A DNA stretch of 64,000 bases from Gemmiger formicilis (GCF_024462815.1 NZ_JANGCG010000012.1:1-64000), one strand, 5' to 3'; counted from the stretch's first letter, positions 25,428 through 35,488 are shown. Made by a program: numbers and translations. The notes: a model not told the origin generated them from the sequence alone.

Positions 25428-28040
25428 TTATACTGTGTGCTTTCCGGGGGCAAGGGTAAACTTACGCCCATCGGGCAGGGTGACATCGGCGGTCAGGTTG
25501 GCGGGGATTTCAAACTCATAGGTCACCGCGTCGCCGTCATACTGCCAACCGCTTACGATGCGGCCTGCCGGGGAATCGTAGGCAGCTTTCGCCCAGCCCA
25601 GCGATTTGTCGGGCGTAGGTGCAATCGTCAGTGCGCCGTCCGTGTACCGGATGCCGCACACACCGCCGAACAGCCAGCCGCAAATCGCACCGTAGCTGTA
25701 ATGGTTCAACGAATCGTGCGGCTTGCCGTTTTCGTCAATGCCCGTCCAGGTTTCCCAAACGGTCGTGGCGCCCTTGCCGACCTCATACAGCCAGCCGGGG
25801 GCGTCGGGCTGCAAAAGCAGCTTGTAGGCAGTGTCCGCATAGCCGTATTTTGCCAGCACATCGCACAAAAACGGCGTGGACAAAAAGCCCGTGTTCAGAT
25901 GATAACCGTTCTCGATGACCATCTGGTTCAGCGTTTCGGCGGCAGCTTTGCTTTCGTCCTCGCCCAGCAGGGCAAAGGCAATGGCGCGGACATACTCGCA
26001 CTGGCGGTCAGACTTGATAACGCCGTTCTCGGTAAACGCCGCGCGGTAGGCTTTTACAGCATTAACAGCGGTGTCGCGGTAGTTGGCGGCATCGTCCGCC
26101 TTGCCCAGTGCATCCGCTACTTCCGCCAGCAAGCGCCCGGAGTAGGCCAGATGCGCCGTACCCACGCTCTTGCGCGGGTTCATCATCGCCTGCATGGGAG
26201 TGATACCCGGCTCGCACCATTCGCCGTAGTCCATGCCGTTTAAAACGGTGAACTTGGCGTAATCGCCGCCCTGCTGCTCGGCAGTCGTCTGCTGCGCACG
26301 TCCAAGCAAAAAGCCGTACCAGCGCTGCATCATCTCATAGTTGTCCGCCAGAATCTTGCGGTCACCCGTGCGCTTGTACAGGGCATACGGCACCAGAATC
26401 GCCGCATCGCCCCACCCTGCCGACATGCAGAGCATCGGGGTCATATAGCCGGGGCGGGCGTTCGGCGGGGCAATGTTCGCCATGCGCCCGTCCGGGTACT
26501 GGTTCAGGCGGCACTCCGCCAGCCATTTTTCCGCCACGGGGTAGCAGTCCATCAGGGTCAGGCCGGTTTCAATAAACACGCCCATATCCCCTGTCCAGCC
26601 TGCGCGTTCGCGGGTCGGGCAGTCGGTGGGAATATCGCAGAAGTTGCCCTTCTGGCTCCAGATGCTGTTCTTGACAAGCTGATTCACCGCGTCATTTCCG
26701 CAGGTAAACGCGCCCGTCACCGCCATGTCAGAGTAGACGGCGTGGGCGGTAAACACGGCGTCGGACAAATCGGCGTCGGTTTCGACCTTGGCGTAGCGGA
26801 AGCCCATGATGGTGAAGCTGGGCTTAAAGTGGTTTTTCCCCTCTTTACAGACAAGCTCCAGCATCTGGGCCGTGCCGCCCTCCTTGTGGCGGGCGCGGTC
26901 CTGGAAGTTTTCTTGGGTAAAGTTGCCGTTCTCGTCCAGCGTCTCGCCGCAGGTCAGAAGCAGGCGCTGGCCCGCGTGGGCCGTGAGGGTGATTTCCACA
27001 TAGCCCGCAAGGTTCTGGCCGAAGTCAATCACCGTCTCGCCGTTGGGCGTTTGCAGCAGCTTGCCGGTAAAGGCCTCGTGCTCGAGCACCGGCACGGTGT
27101 TGCTACCGCTGACCGGCAGTTCGTCACGGTAGGTGCGCACGCCGTGCCAGCCGGTGAGCGCGCCCTCCAGCCGGGCATCGTAGACCTCTCCCTGCTGCAT
27201 ATCGTTCTGGCGGATGGGCCCGCATTGGGTGGCCTGCAGCTCGTCATCCGAGACGCAGACCGCCTTGCCGTCGACCTCGAGCTGAAACAGCACGGCCAGC
27301 GTATCGCCGAAGAGGTCGCGGTCACCGTCCACGCCGCTGGTGCTGCGGTGCCAGCCGTCACCAAGGGCAATCAGCAGCTCGTTCTCGCCCGCCTGCAAAA
27401 GCGGCGTTACATCGTAGGTCTGTGCACCCAGATGCTTGTTGCCGGTAAAGCTGCCGGGGGTCAGCACCTGTGCCCCCACGCGCTGGCCGTTGAGGTAGGC
27501 CACGTACAGACCCTTGGCCGTGATGTACAGCCGGGCGTCCCCCTTGGGCGCGGTGAAGCGGCGGCGCAGGAAACTGGCCGGGCGGTGAGGCTTGTACGGC
27601 TCTGCCGCGCCCTTGCCCGCGGCCTCCTTCTCGGCCTGCTTGCGCTCCCAGTTCGGGCGGGCAAAGGCGTTGATGGCATCGTCACCGGGGATGTCCGGCT
27701 CCTGCGTTTCGGGGTCAGCCCACGCGCCCAGCCAGTCGGCGGGGGCAAGGCCAGTTTCAAAGGCAGCCTCGCTCCATGCGCCGGGCTGGTCATTCTCGTC
27801 CCACAAGCGCACCTTCCACGTGCCGCGCAGGCGCGAGCCCGCGACAGCCGGGGCCTCGGCGTGCATGGTGCTGCCCGCGGTCTTGCCGCTTTGCCAGAGG
27901 GGCTGGCCACCCGCGGTCAGCTCAATTTCATAGGCCGTCTGGCGCACGCCGTCCGCGCACTGCCAGGACAAAAACAGCGGCCCGGCGTCCATGCCGAGGG
28001 GCGCTGTCAGATGGTTGGTTTGTAAATGTACAGCTTTCAT
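25428..28040 (-). CDS. Alpha-L-rhamnosidase, glycoside hydrolase family 78
   Basis: This 870-residue enzyme matches bacterial GH78 in order: N-terminal fibronectin-like domain (SWQCADGVRQTAYEIEL), two beta domains including FLRRRFTAPKGDARLYITAKGLYVAYLNGQRVG near residues 155-187, an (alpha/alpha)6 barrel and a C-terminal beta domain. The catalytic acid region is CDIPTDCPTRERAGWTGD near residues 464-481. It releases L-rhamnose from pectin side chains, flavonoid glycosides or similar. No signal peptide, so it works on imported oligosaccharides. The ATG has AAAAGGAGAAAAACCGG upstream. It is divergent from a LacZ-type GH2. Confidence 0.93.
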   Translation of the reverse strand: MKAVHLQTNHLTAPLGMDAGPLFLSWQCADGVRQTAYEIELTAGGQPLWQSGKTAGSTMHAEAPAVAGSRLRGTWKVRLWDENDQPGAWSEAAFETGLAPADWLGAWADPETQEPDIPGDDAINAFARPNWERKQAEKEAAGKGAAEPYKPHRPASFLRRRFTAPKGDARLYITAKGLYVAYLNGQRVGAQVLTPGSFTGNKHLGAQTYDVTPLLQAGENELLIALGDGWHRSTSGVDGDRDLFGDTLAVLFQLEVDGKAVCVSDDELQATQCGPIRQNDMQQGEVYDARLEGALTGWHGVRTYRDELPVSGSNTVPVLEHEAFTGKLLQTPNGETVIDFGQNLAGYVEITLTAHAGQRLLLTCGETLDENGNFTQENFQDRARHKEGGTAQMLELVCKEGKNHFKPSFTIMGFRYAKVETDADLSDAVFTAHAVYSDMAVTGAFTCGNDAVNQLVKNSIWSQKGNFCDIPTDCPTRERAGWTGDMGVFIETGLTLMDCYPVAEKWLAECRLNQYPDGRMANIAPPNARPGYMTPMLCMSAGWGDAAILVPYALYKRTGDRKILADNYEMMQRWYGFLLGRAQQTTAEQQGGDYAKFTVLNGMDYGEWCEPGITPMQAMMNPRKSVGTAHLAYSGRLLAEVADALGKADDAANYRDTAVNAVKAYRAAFTENGVIKSDRQCEYVRAIAFALLGEDESKAAAETLNQMVIENGYHLNTGFLSTPFLCDVLAKYGYADTAYKLLLQPDAPGWLYEVGKGATTVWETWTGIDENGKPHDSLNHYSYGAICGWLFGGVCGIRYTDGALTIAPTPDKSLGWAKAAYDSPAGRIVSGWQYDGDAVTYEFEIPANLTADVTLPDGRKFTLAPGKHTV

Positions 28041-28104
28041 TCCGGTTTTTCTCCTTTTGGGGTGTATACCTTTATTATATAGGAATACCCGGAATCCGGA
28101 AACG

Positions 28105-28128
28105 CAAAAATTCGTGTTGAGGGGTAAA
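28105..28128. promoter_or_regulatory. Candidate shared operator in the GH78/GH2 divergent gap
   Basis: CAAAAATTCGTG (28105-28116) followed by GGGTAAA (28122-28128) matches elements in the GH1/GPH divergent gap (17359-17370 inverted, and 17329-17335). It lies between both genes' likely promoters. The remainder of 28041-28278 contains TATAAT at 28225-28230 and no gene. Confidence 0.4.
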
Positions 28129-28278
28129 TATTTGTGGAAATGGCAGGCAAACGGGGAACGGCTGCTTGCGGGACAACCGGCGGGGTATTTCTGAAAAATG
28201 TATACTTTCTATAGTGACCTATGCTATAATGGGTGTATTGGCCGTGTGATACCGGCAGACAAGAAAAGGGATGAGACG

Positions 28279-31230
28279 ATGCACTATCAACTCAACACAA
28301 CCAACTATCATAATTTTGCCACCTTCGCGGTGAATAAGCTGCCGCCGCGCTCTTACTTTATCCCCTACCCCGACCGCGCCGCGGCGGACGCTGTGACCCC
28401 CAAGCAGAAGCGCTACAGCTCCCCCAAGGTGCAGTGCCTGAACGGCCAGTGGGATTTCAAATTCTACCCGCGCCCGGCCGAGCTGCCCACCCAGCTGGAC
28501 ACCGATGCGGTCGCCTTTGACCAGATCGACGTGCCCTCCTGCTGGCAGTTCCGCGGCTATGACCGGCCGTTCTATGTCAACATCCGCTACCAGTTCCCCT
28601 ACAAGCCGCCTGTGATTCCCACCACCGGCAAGGCGGGCCGCGTCTTTTCGTGGCTGGGCTGCGATACCGGCATCCGCCTGCAGTGGAAGGCCCCCGGCGA
28701 GGAGTACAACTTTGTCGGCGTCTACCGCCGTTTTCTGAATATCGACAATGCCCACAAGCGGCACATTATCTCGTTTCTGGGCGTTGCCAGCTGCATGGAT
28801 TTGTACGTCAACGGTGCCTTTGTCGGCTATTCCGAGGGCGCACACAACACGGCAGAGTTTGACCTGACCGGCAAGCTGCACAACGGGCAGAACGAGCTTG
28901 TGGTGGTGGTGCACCGCTGGTGCAACGGAACCTATCTGGAGGACCAGGATATGTTCCGCAACAACGGCATTTTCCGCGATGTGCTGCTGCGCACCGAGGA
29001 GCCGAGCGATTTGTGGGACATGGATGCCAAAACCGAGAAAACGGCGGACGGCTACACCCTGACGCTGACGGCGCAGACCCTGGGTGATACCGATGTGACC
29101 TTTACCCTGCAGGGGCACGGCCTGACGCGCACCTCCACCGCACACGCCGAGCACGGCACCGCGCAGGCGGTGTTCACGGCGCTGGACGTGACCGAGTGGA
29201 ACGCCGAGGCCCCGACCCTGTATGACATCTACTTTGAAACCGCCACCGGCTGCGTGAAGGAGAAAATCGGCTTCCGCACCGTTGAAATCAAGGGGGACGT
29301 GTTCCTGCTGAATGGCCGCAAGCTCAAGCTCAAGGGCGTCAACCACCACGATACCGACGCCGCCAACGGCTACACGATGAGCCCCGATGACATTGAGCGC
29401 GATTTGCTGGTCTGCAAGCAGTTCAACATTGACACGGTGCGCACCTCCCACTATCCCCCCGACCCGCTGCTGCTGGAGCTGGCGGACGAGCTGGGCATCT
29501 ACCTTGTGGACGAGAACGATTTGGAAACCCACGGCACATTTGCCATGCAGATTCCGCCGACCTACAACTCCATCAGCAATGACCCCAAATGGGAAAGCCA
29601 CTATCTGGACCGCATCCAGCGGCTCTATCAGCGCGATAAAATCCACGGCAATACGTCCGTTATTGTGTGGAGCCTTGGCAACGAGGCCGGCGGCTACCAC
29701 AACACCGACGCGATGTATGACTACCTCAAGCTCCACTCTGCCCTACCGGTCCACTACGAGAGCGCCATCCACTGCAAGCGGCAGGCCTACGATGTGGGCA
29801 GCGAGATGTACCCCAGTGTGAAGATGGTGCACGATGTGGGCGAAAAGTGCCGCAAGCAGGCCCGGCTGAATGACCGCCCCTACTTTATGTGCGAGTACGC
29901 CCACGCGATGGGCGTGGGCCCCGGCAACACCGAGGCCTACTGGCAGGAAATTTACAGCTATGACAGCCTGATGGGCGGCTGCGTCTGGGAGATGGTGGAC
30001 CACGCCGTGCTGCACAAGGACGGCAGCTACACCTACGGCGGCGACCACGGTGAGTGGGAGCACGACCGCAACTTCTGCGTGGATGGCCTGTTCTACCCCG
30101 ACCGCAGCCCCTCCACCGGCGCACGGATTATGCGGTACATCTACCGGCCCATCCGGGTGCGCCATATCGGCGGTGAGCAGTTTGAAGTGTTCAACACCAC
30201 CGCCTTCTCGGTAGGGCGGTATCAGCTGACCTTCCGCTGGAATGACGGCAGCGAGACGGTGCTCACCCCGCAGACCGCGCCGCTGACGAAGGAGACCGTC
30301 ACCGTGCCGCTGGGCAAGGCGGTGGACGGCCTGCAGGCCGTCACCATCACGGCAACCGACCTGACCGACAGCCGCGTTGTGTCCGAGGAGCAGCTGGTGC
30401 TGGCGCAGGAGGTTTCTGCCGCGCCCGCTGTGACGGCTCTGCCCGCAGAGGCGACCGTGGAAAACGGACGCCTTGTCTGCCGCTGCGGCGGCAAGGTGGC
30501 CGTGACCGGCGCAGAGGAAAGCACCCTGCTCTACCGCGCCCCTACCGACAACGATGTGGATGCGATGTTCCACAACCTGATGGCCCCCTACACCCACCAG
30601 ACCGAGGAGGTCGTCTTTTCCGGGAAAACGGCGAACGGTTGGAAAATTATTACGAAGCTGCGCAACAAATGCGGCAGCTATACCGTGACCGATACCTATC
30701 AGGGCACTGAACGCGGCGTGCTGGTGACCAGCGTGCTGCACCGTGTTTCCGGCGGGCGGGAGGTGCCGCGCTTCGGCAAGTGCTTCCGACTGGACGCCGC
30801 GTTTGACGCGGTGCACTATCTGGGCCGCTGCGGCGAGAGCTACTGCGATATGAAAGACCAGTTCCCCATCCGCGCCGTGGACTGCACCGTGGCCGATATG
30901 GTGGAGCCGAACCTGCGCCCGCAGGAAAGCGGCAACCGCACAGACTGCACCGTGGCCGCCGTCAGCGATGGCAAGATTCGCGTGGTCTTTGAGGCCGTGG
31001 GCCGCCCCTTTGAGCTGGGCATCAAGCCCTACACCGACCGCGAGCTGCTGGCGATGAAGCACCGCGAGGACGAGGTCCGCACAGGCACCTATGTGACGGT
31101 GCAGGCCTTCCAGCAGGGCATCGGCACCGGTGCCTGCGGCCCGGGCGTTATGCCGGAGTACCGCTATAAGCTGGATTCGGACTATACGCTGCAGTTCCTT
31201 GTGCGCATTGAGGACGAGCCCGCCCGGTAA
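28279..31230 (+). CDS. Beta-galactosidase, GH2, LacZ type
   Basis: This 983-residue enzyme has all five LacZ-type domains. The N-terminal sugar-binding part starts near residue 45 (LNGQWDFKFYPRP); the TIM barrel carries the acid/base in WSLGNEAGG near residues 465-473 and the nucleophile in CEYAHAMGVGPGN near 536-548; and the C-terminal Bgal_small domain covers about 740-975 (PTDNDVDAMFHN). It should hydrolyse lactose-like beta-galactosides in the cytosol. The frame is open to 28198, but the ATG at 28279 follows AAAAGGGATGAG and gives the usual start. Divergent from the rhamnosidase. Confidence 0.93.
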   Translation: MHYQLNTTNYHNFATFAVNKLPPRSYFIPYPDRAAADAVTPKQKRYSSPKVQCLNGQWDFKFYPRPAELPTQLDTDAVAFDQIDVPSCWQFRGYDRPFYVNIRYQFPYKPPVIPTTGKAGRVFSWLGCDTGIRLQWKAPGEEYNFVGVYRRFLNIDNAHKRHIISFLGVASCMDLYVNGAFVGYSEGAHNTAEFDLTGKLHNGQNELVVVVHRWCNGTYLEDQDMFRNNGIFRDVLLRTEEPSDLWDMDAKTEKTADGYTLTLTAQTLGDTDVTFTLQGHGLTRTSTAHAEHGTAQAVFTALDVTEWNAEAPTLYDIYFETATGCVKEKIGFRTVEIKGDVFLLNGRKLKLKGVNHHDTDAANGYTMSPDDIERDLLVCKQFNIDTVRTSHYPPDPLLLELADELGIYLVDENDLETHGTFAMQIPPTYNSISNDPKWESHYLDRIQRLYQRDKIHGNTSVIVWSLGNEAGGYHNTDAMYDYLKLHSALPVHYESAIHCKRQAYDVGSEMYPSVKMVHDVGEKCRKQARLNDRPYFMCEYAHAMGVGPGNTEAYWQEIYSYDSLMGGCVWEMVDHAVLHKDGSYTYGGDHGEWEHDRNFCVDGLFYPDRSPSTGARIMRYIYRPIRVRHIGGEQFEVFNTTAFSVGRYQLTFRWNDGSETVLTPQTAPLTKETVTVPLGKAVDGLQAVTITATDLTDSRVVSEEQLVLAQEVSAAPAVTALPAEATVENGRLVCRCGGKVAVTGAEESTLLYRAPTDNDVDAMFHNLMAPYTHQTEEVVFSGKTANGWKIITKLRNKCGSYTVTDTYQGTERGVLVTSVLHRVSGGREVPRFGKCFRLDAAFDAVHYLGRCGESYCDMKDQFPIRAVDCTVADMVEPNLRPQESGNRTDCTVAAVSDGKIRVVFEAVGRPFELGIKPYTDRELLAMKHREDEVRTGTYVTVQAFQQGIGTGACGPGVMPEYRYKLDSDYTLQFLVRIEDEPAR

Positions 31231-31250
31231 CTGTTATACACAAAGATAAA

Positions 31251-31294
31251 AAGCGCCTGCGAACGGCAAAAAACCGTTCGCAGGCGTTTTTTCG
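31251..31294. terminator. Bidirectional terminator between convergent GH2 and cbiC
   Basis: The stem CGCCTGCGAACGG / CCGTTCGCAGGCG is flanked by AAAAAG and TTTTTTCG. It can end both the GH2 transcript and the long minus-strand cobalamin operon. Confidence 0.9.
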
Positions 31295-31298
31295 TATA

Positions 31299-31967
31299 TC
31301 AACTCCAGCCCCTTGCCTTCGGGTCCAGCATCTCGGCGGCGGCGTAGAGCAGGGCGTTGCAGATGGCGGCGGCCACGTTGCTGCCGCCCTTGCGGCCCAT
31401 CGCCACAATGGCGGGCACGCCGTATTGTGCACAGGTGGCATACAGGCGCTCCTTGCTTTCCACCACGTTCACAAAGCCGACCGGCACGCCGATGACCAGC
31501 GCCGGGCGCAGGCCCTGCTCAATTTCCTCGGCAATCGTCAGCAGGGCCGTGGGGGCGTTGCCCACCGCCAGCACCGCACCGGGGTATTCCCGCGCGGCCT
31601 TGTGCATGGCGGCCACGGCGCGGGTGGTGCCATCCGCCTTTGCGGCGGCGGCCACTGTGGGGTCGGCCATAAAGCAGAGCGCCTGCCCACCCAGCCGGGC
31701 AAGGCCGGGCTTTGTGATGCCAGCCAGCGCCATATTGGTGTCGGTGATGATGGTCCCGCCGCGCACGGCGGCCAGCCCCGCCGCCACCGCGCCGGGCGTG
31801 AAGCGCAGATTCTCGGCATAGTCAAAGTCCGCCGTAGTGTGGATGACCCGCTTGACAACGGCGGCGTTCTCCGGCGGGATTTCCAGCCCGCGTGCGGCCA
31901 GCTCCGCGGTGATAATACCCATGCTGGTACGCTCAATATCGGCCGGTAAATGATGCTGTGGCGTCAT
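31299..31967 (-). CDS. cbiC: Cobalt-precorrin-8 methylmutase
   Basis: This 222-residue enzyme moves the C11 methyl group to C12, giving cobyrinic acid. Family motifs are RVIHTTADFDYAENLRF near residues 40-56 with the catalytic His, the GGTIITDTNMALAGI stretch, and VGVPVGFVNVVESKE near 160. Normal length. Last gene of the operon, 3 bases after cbiP. A convergent terminator follows. Confidence 0.95.
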   Translation of the reverse strand: MTPQHHLPADIERTSMGIITAELAARGLEIPPENAAVVKRVIHTTADFDYAENLRFTPGAVAAGLAAVRGGTIITDTNMALAGITKPGLARLGGQALCFMADPTVAAAAKADGTTRAVAAMHKAAREYPGAVLAVGNAPTALLTIAEEIEQGLRPALVIGVPVGFVNVVESKERLYATCAQYGVPAIVAMGRKGGSNVAAAICNALLYAAAEMLDPKARGWS

Positions 31968-31970
31968 TTT

Positions 31971-33467
31971 TTACACTTCCCTTCGGGGGTTGGCAAGCCC
32001 CATGGCGGCATAGACGGCGTCCATATCCAGCGCCTTGCGCACGCCGTCCGCCAACAAATCAAACTGCTGCTCGCGGTAGGCAGCCATCGTGAGGGGGGCG
32101 GCCGTCTCTGCCGCAAGACCCCGCCGCGCACACAGGTAATCCGCCAGCCTTGCGGTCAGCTCGCCGCTGTCAAACAGACCATGCAGATACGTGCCGAACA
32201 CATTGCCCTGCACGCAGCCCTCCGGCGTGCCGTCCGCATAGCGGCAGAACGGTGCGCCCTGCACGGCGGTGCGACCGGTATGGATTTCGTACCCGGTCAG
32301 CGCGGCCCCGGCAAAGGGCGGCGTGGCGGTGGCCGTGACCTGTGTGCGGCGCTTTTCGGCGGTAAAAACCGTCCGGGTCGGCAGCAGCCCCAACCCGCGC
32401 AGGGTCTGCGGGCGGCCACCCTCAGTGCCATGGGTATCGTCCAGCGTCTCGCCCAGCATCTGGTAGCCGCCGCAGACGCCGAGCACCGGTGTGCCGCCGC
32501 GGGCATATTTAAGCACCGCAGCTTCCAGCCCCGACTGGCGCAGCCAGAGCAAATCATGGACCGTATTTTTTGTGCCGGGCAGAATGAGCAAATCGGGCGC
32601 GCCCAGCTCCCGCGTGCCGGCTACATACCGCACACCCAGCAGCGGGTGCTGCTCCAACGGCATAAAATCCGTAAAGTTGGAGATGTGCGGCAGCCGCACA
32701 ATGGCCACATCCAGCGGCTTTACGGCGGCTTTGTTCTGCAGGCGCGGTGCCAGAGAGTCCTCGTCCTCCACGTCCACCTGCAGATACGGCACCACGCCCA
32801 CCACCGGCAGGCGGGTCTTTTCTTCCAGCATGGCAAGGCCCGGGCGCAGAATTTCCACGTCTCCACGGAATTTATTGATGATAAGCCCGCAGATGCGCGC
32901 ACGCTCGTCCGCTTCCAGCAGCGCCACGGTGCCGTACAGCTGGGCAAACACACCGCCGCGGTCAATGTCCCCCGCCAGCAGCACCGGGGCATCCACCAGC
33001 TTGGCCAGCCCCATATTCACAATGTCGTCAGCCTTGAGGTTGATTTCCGCAGGGCTGCCCGCGCCCTCGATGACGATAATGTCAAATTCATCGGCAAGAC
33101 TATCGTAGGCACGCAGAATATCCGGGATAAGCGCCTTCTTGTGGCGGAAATATTCCCGCGCAGGCATATCGCCGCGCACCTCACCGTTGACGATGACCTG
33201 GCTGCCCACATCGCTGCTGGGCTTGAGCAGGATCGGGTTCATCCGCACATCCGGCTCCACGCCCGCGGCCTGTGCCTGCACCACCTGTGCGCGGCCCATC
33301 TCCAGCCCATCCCGGGTGACAAAGCTGTTCAGCGCCATATTCTGGCTTTTGAAGGGTGCGGCCCGGTAGCCGTCCTGCGCAAAAATGCGGCAGAGCGCGG
33401 CGCAGAGCAGGCTTTTGCCCGCGCCGCTCATCGTGCCCTGCACCATAATGCACCTTGCTTTTTTCAT
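31971..33467 (-). CDS. cbiP: Cobyric acid synthase (amidotransferase)
   Basis: This 498-residue enzyme amidates the b, d, e and g carboxylates of adenosyl-cobyrinic a,c-diamide. The N-terminal ATP domain begins MVQGTMSGAGKSLL with its P-loop. The C-terminal glutamine amidotransferase domain has GVCGGYQMLGE near residue 335 with the Cys nucleophile, and a later GTYLHGLFD near 440 with His. The open frame reaches 33539; the ATG at 33467 is chosen because it gives the family start, has GGGGGAGATA upstream and overlaps the cobD stop as ATGA. Confidence 0.95.
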   Translation of the reverse strand: MKKARCIMVQGTMSGAGKSLLCAALCRIFAQDGYRAAPFKSQNMALNSFVTRDGLEMGRAQVVQAQAAGVEPDVRMNPILLKPSSDVGSQVIVNGEVRGDMPAREYFRHKKALIPDILRAYDSLADEFDIIVIEGAGSPAEINLKADDIVNMGLAKLVDAPVLLAGDIDRGGVFAQLYGTVALLEADERARICGLIINKFRGDVEILRPGLAMLEEKTRLPVVGVVPYLQVDVEDEDSLAPRLQNKAAVKPLDVAIVRLPHISNFTDFMPLEQHPLLGVRYVAGTRELGAPDLLILPGTKNTVHDLLWLRQSGLEAAVLKYARGGTPVLGVCGGYQMLGETLDDTHGTEGGRPQTLRGLGLLPTRTVFTAEKRRTQVTATATPPFAGAALTGYEIHTGRTAVQGAPFCRYADGTPEGCVQGNVFGTYLHGLFDSGELTARLADYLCARRGLAAETAAPLTMAAYREQQFDLLADGVRKALDMDAVYAAMGLANPRREV

Positions 33468-34516
33468 GCCAGTATCTCCCCCATTATCTGCAGCAGCCGG
33501 GTGTTTTCCTCCGCCGTGCGCACCGCCGTGCGGTACCACGCGGCATCCAGCCCGGGATAGTTGGCGCAGCTGCGCACCACCGCACCGCGGCGGCGTAGCT
33601 TCTCCCCGAAATCCGGCGTTGCACGGAACAAAAGATAGTTAGCCTGCCCATCCATCACCCGCAGACCCAACGCCCGCAGGCCCGCAGCCATGCGGGGGCG
33701 CTGCTCTGCGATAAGGGCGCGCACCGCGCCCGCGTAGGCGGTCTCCTGCAAGGCCGCCAGCCCCGCGGCCTGCGCAAGGCTGGACACGGCCCACGGCTGG
33801 CCCGCACCGCGCATTTTTTCAAGCAACGTTGCATCACCGCAGAGCGCATACCCCAGCCGCACGCCCGCCATGGCATAGAGCTTGGTGAAAGCCTTCAGGA
33901 TGATAAGCTGCGGCGCATCGCGCAAAAGCTGCTTGGCGGTCCATGCATCACGGTCTGGCAGGAAGTCGAGGAAGCACTCGTCCACCACCAGCACCGCGCC
34001 GCACTCGGCACAGCGGCGCACAAGGCGCTCCACCAGTGCGGGCGGCGTCACCTGCCCGGTGGGGTTGTTTGGCTGGCAGAGAAACACAATGTCTGTTTCC
34101 GGCGTAACAGCGTCAATAAATTCCTCTGTCACGGCAAACTCGTTTTCCTCCCGCAGGAAAACACGCTGCACCGCACAGCCCACAGTTTGCAGTGCGGCCT
34201 CGTACTCGGCAAAGGTCGGTGCGGGCAGCAGGGCGCGGCGCGGGCGCACCGCCAGCGCCAGCCGGAAAATCAAATCCGCCGCGCCGTTTCCGCAGAGAAT
34301 CCAGTCTGCGGGGACACCCTCGGCCCCGGCCAGCGCCGCACGCAGCTCCCGGCACAGGGGGTCAGGGTAGCGGTCGGCTGTGGGCAGCGCGTTTGTTATA
34401 GCCGCCGCCACGCCCGCGGGCAGCCCCAGTGGGCTGACATTTGCCGAAAAATCCAACGCATCCCGGCCAAATTCTGCGCGGTAGCCCGCCCAGTCACCGC
34501 CATGTACCAGCTTCAT
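33464..34516 (-). CDS. cobD: L-threonine-O-3-phosphate decarboxylase (PLP)
   Basis: This 350-residue class I/II aminotransferase-fold enzyme makes (R)-1-amino-2-propanol phosphate, the linker attached by CbiB. Visible motifs are HGGDW at the N-terminus, DFSANVSPLGLP near residues 22-33, CQPNNPTGQVT near 148, and the PLP lysine region LKAFTKLYAMAGVRLGY near 208-224. Named in the Salmonella scheme. Its 3' end overlaps cbiP by 4 bases, and cbiB is 12 bases upstream. Confidence 0.9.
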   Translation of the reverse strand: MKLVHGGDWAGYRAEFGRDALDFSANVSPLGLPAGVAAAITNALPTADRYPDPLCRELRAALAGAEGVPADWILCGNGAADLIFRLALAVRPRRALLPAPTFAEYEAALQTVGCAVQRVFLREENEFAVTEEFIDAVTPETDIVFLCQPNNPTGQVTPPALVERLVRRCAECGAVLVVDECFLDFLPDRDAWTAKQLLRDAPQLIILKAFTKLYAMAGVRLGYALCGDATLLEKMRGAGQPWAVSSLAQAAGLAALQETAYAGAVRALIAEQRPRMAAGLRALGLRVMDGQANYLLFRATPDFGEKLRRRGAVVRSCANYPGLDAAWYRTAVRTAEENTRLLQIMGEILA

Positions 34517-34528
34517 TTTTCTGCCTCC

Positions 34529-35488
34529 TTACCCTGCCAACAGCAACCGCACCGCCAGCCCGATGACCAGCGCCAGCACGCTTTCGGCGTACATCATACG
34601 GTTGGCCCGCAGAATATCCTGCGGCTCGATGGGCCGCAGCGGGTCACCGATGGTCGGCTTATCGTAGTATTCGCCAAAATAGCAGGCCGGCCCGGCCAGC
34701 TGCACGCCCAGTGCCCCGGCGCAGGCGCTCTCGGTCTGGGCGCTGTTGGGGCTGGCGTGGTTGTGCCGGTCACGCCGCCAGATACGCCACGCCCCGCGGG
34801 CGCTGTTGCCGGTCAGCGCAGCCGCCGCCACCCACAAAAGCGCGGCAAGGCGGCTGGGCAGCCAGTTGGCGGCATCGTCCAATTTGGCGGCACAACGCCC
34901 AAAATAGAGATATTTCTCGTTTTTATAGCCCAGCATACTGTCCATCGTGTTGATGGCCTTGTAGGTCAGCGCCAGCGGCGCGCCGCCGATGAGCATATAG
35001 AAAAGCGGCGCAATCACGCCGTCGCTTGCGTTTTCAGCCACGGTCTCCACGGCGGCCTTCGTCACGCCCTCGGCGGTCAGCGCCTGCGTGTCACGCCCCA
35101 CAATGCGGGCCACGGCGCGGCGGGCTGCGGGCAAATCGCCCTTCACAAGCTCCCTGTACACGTTGCGGCTTTCCTGCACAAGGCCCTTAGCGGCCAGCGC
35201 CTGCGCGCACCAGAACATCTGCAGTGCCAGCCCCAGCGCCGGGTGCAGCGCCGCCGCCAAATGGCAGGCCAACCCGGTCACCGCCAGCGTGCCCAGCGGC
35301 AGCACGGCGACCACAACGCCGCCGCCCACCAGCTCCCCCTGCGGTGTTTTGGACAGAGCTGTGCGCAGGTGGTTTTCCAGTGCGGTGATACAACGGCCCA
35401 TAAGTACCACCGGGTGGGGCAGCCACGCCGGGTCACCGAACACGGCGTCCAGCAAAAAACCACCCAGCACCGCCCAAAAAATCAACAT
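34529..35488 (-). CDS. cbiB: Adenosylcobinamide-phosphate synthase, membrane protein
   Basis: This 319-residue integral membrane protein joins aminopropanol phosphate to adenosylcobyric acid. The N-terminus (LGGFLLDAVFGDPAWLPHPVVLMGRCI) and ETVAENASDGVIAPLFYMLIGG near residues 150-171 are family hallmarks; four to five membrane segments are seen. A frame extension to 35593 is dismissed: the ATG at 35488 has AAAGGAGAGCCA and fits the family start. It overlaps the end of cobC by 7 bases. Confidence 0.94.
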   Translation of the reverse strand: MLIFWAVLGGFLLDAVFGDPAWLPHPVVLMGRCITALENHLRTALSKTPQGELVGGGVVVAVLPLGTLAVTGLACHLAAALHPALGLALQMFWCAQALAAKGLVQESRNVYRELVKGDLPAARRAVARIVGRDTQALTAEGVTKAAVETVAENASDGVIAPLFYMLIGGAPLALTYKAINTMDSMLGYKNEKYLYFGRCAAKLDDAANWLPSRLAALLWVAAAALTGNSARGAWRIWRRDRHNHASPNSAQTESACAGALGVQLAGPACYFGEYYDKPTIGDPLRPIEPQDILRANRMMYAESVLALVIGLAVRLLLAG

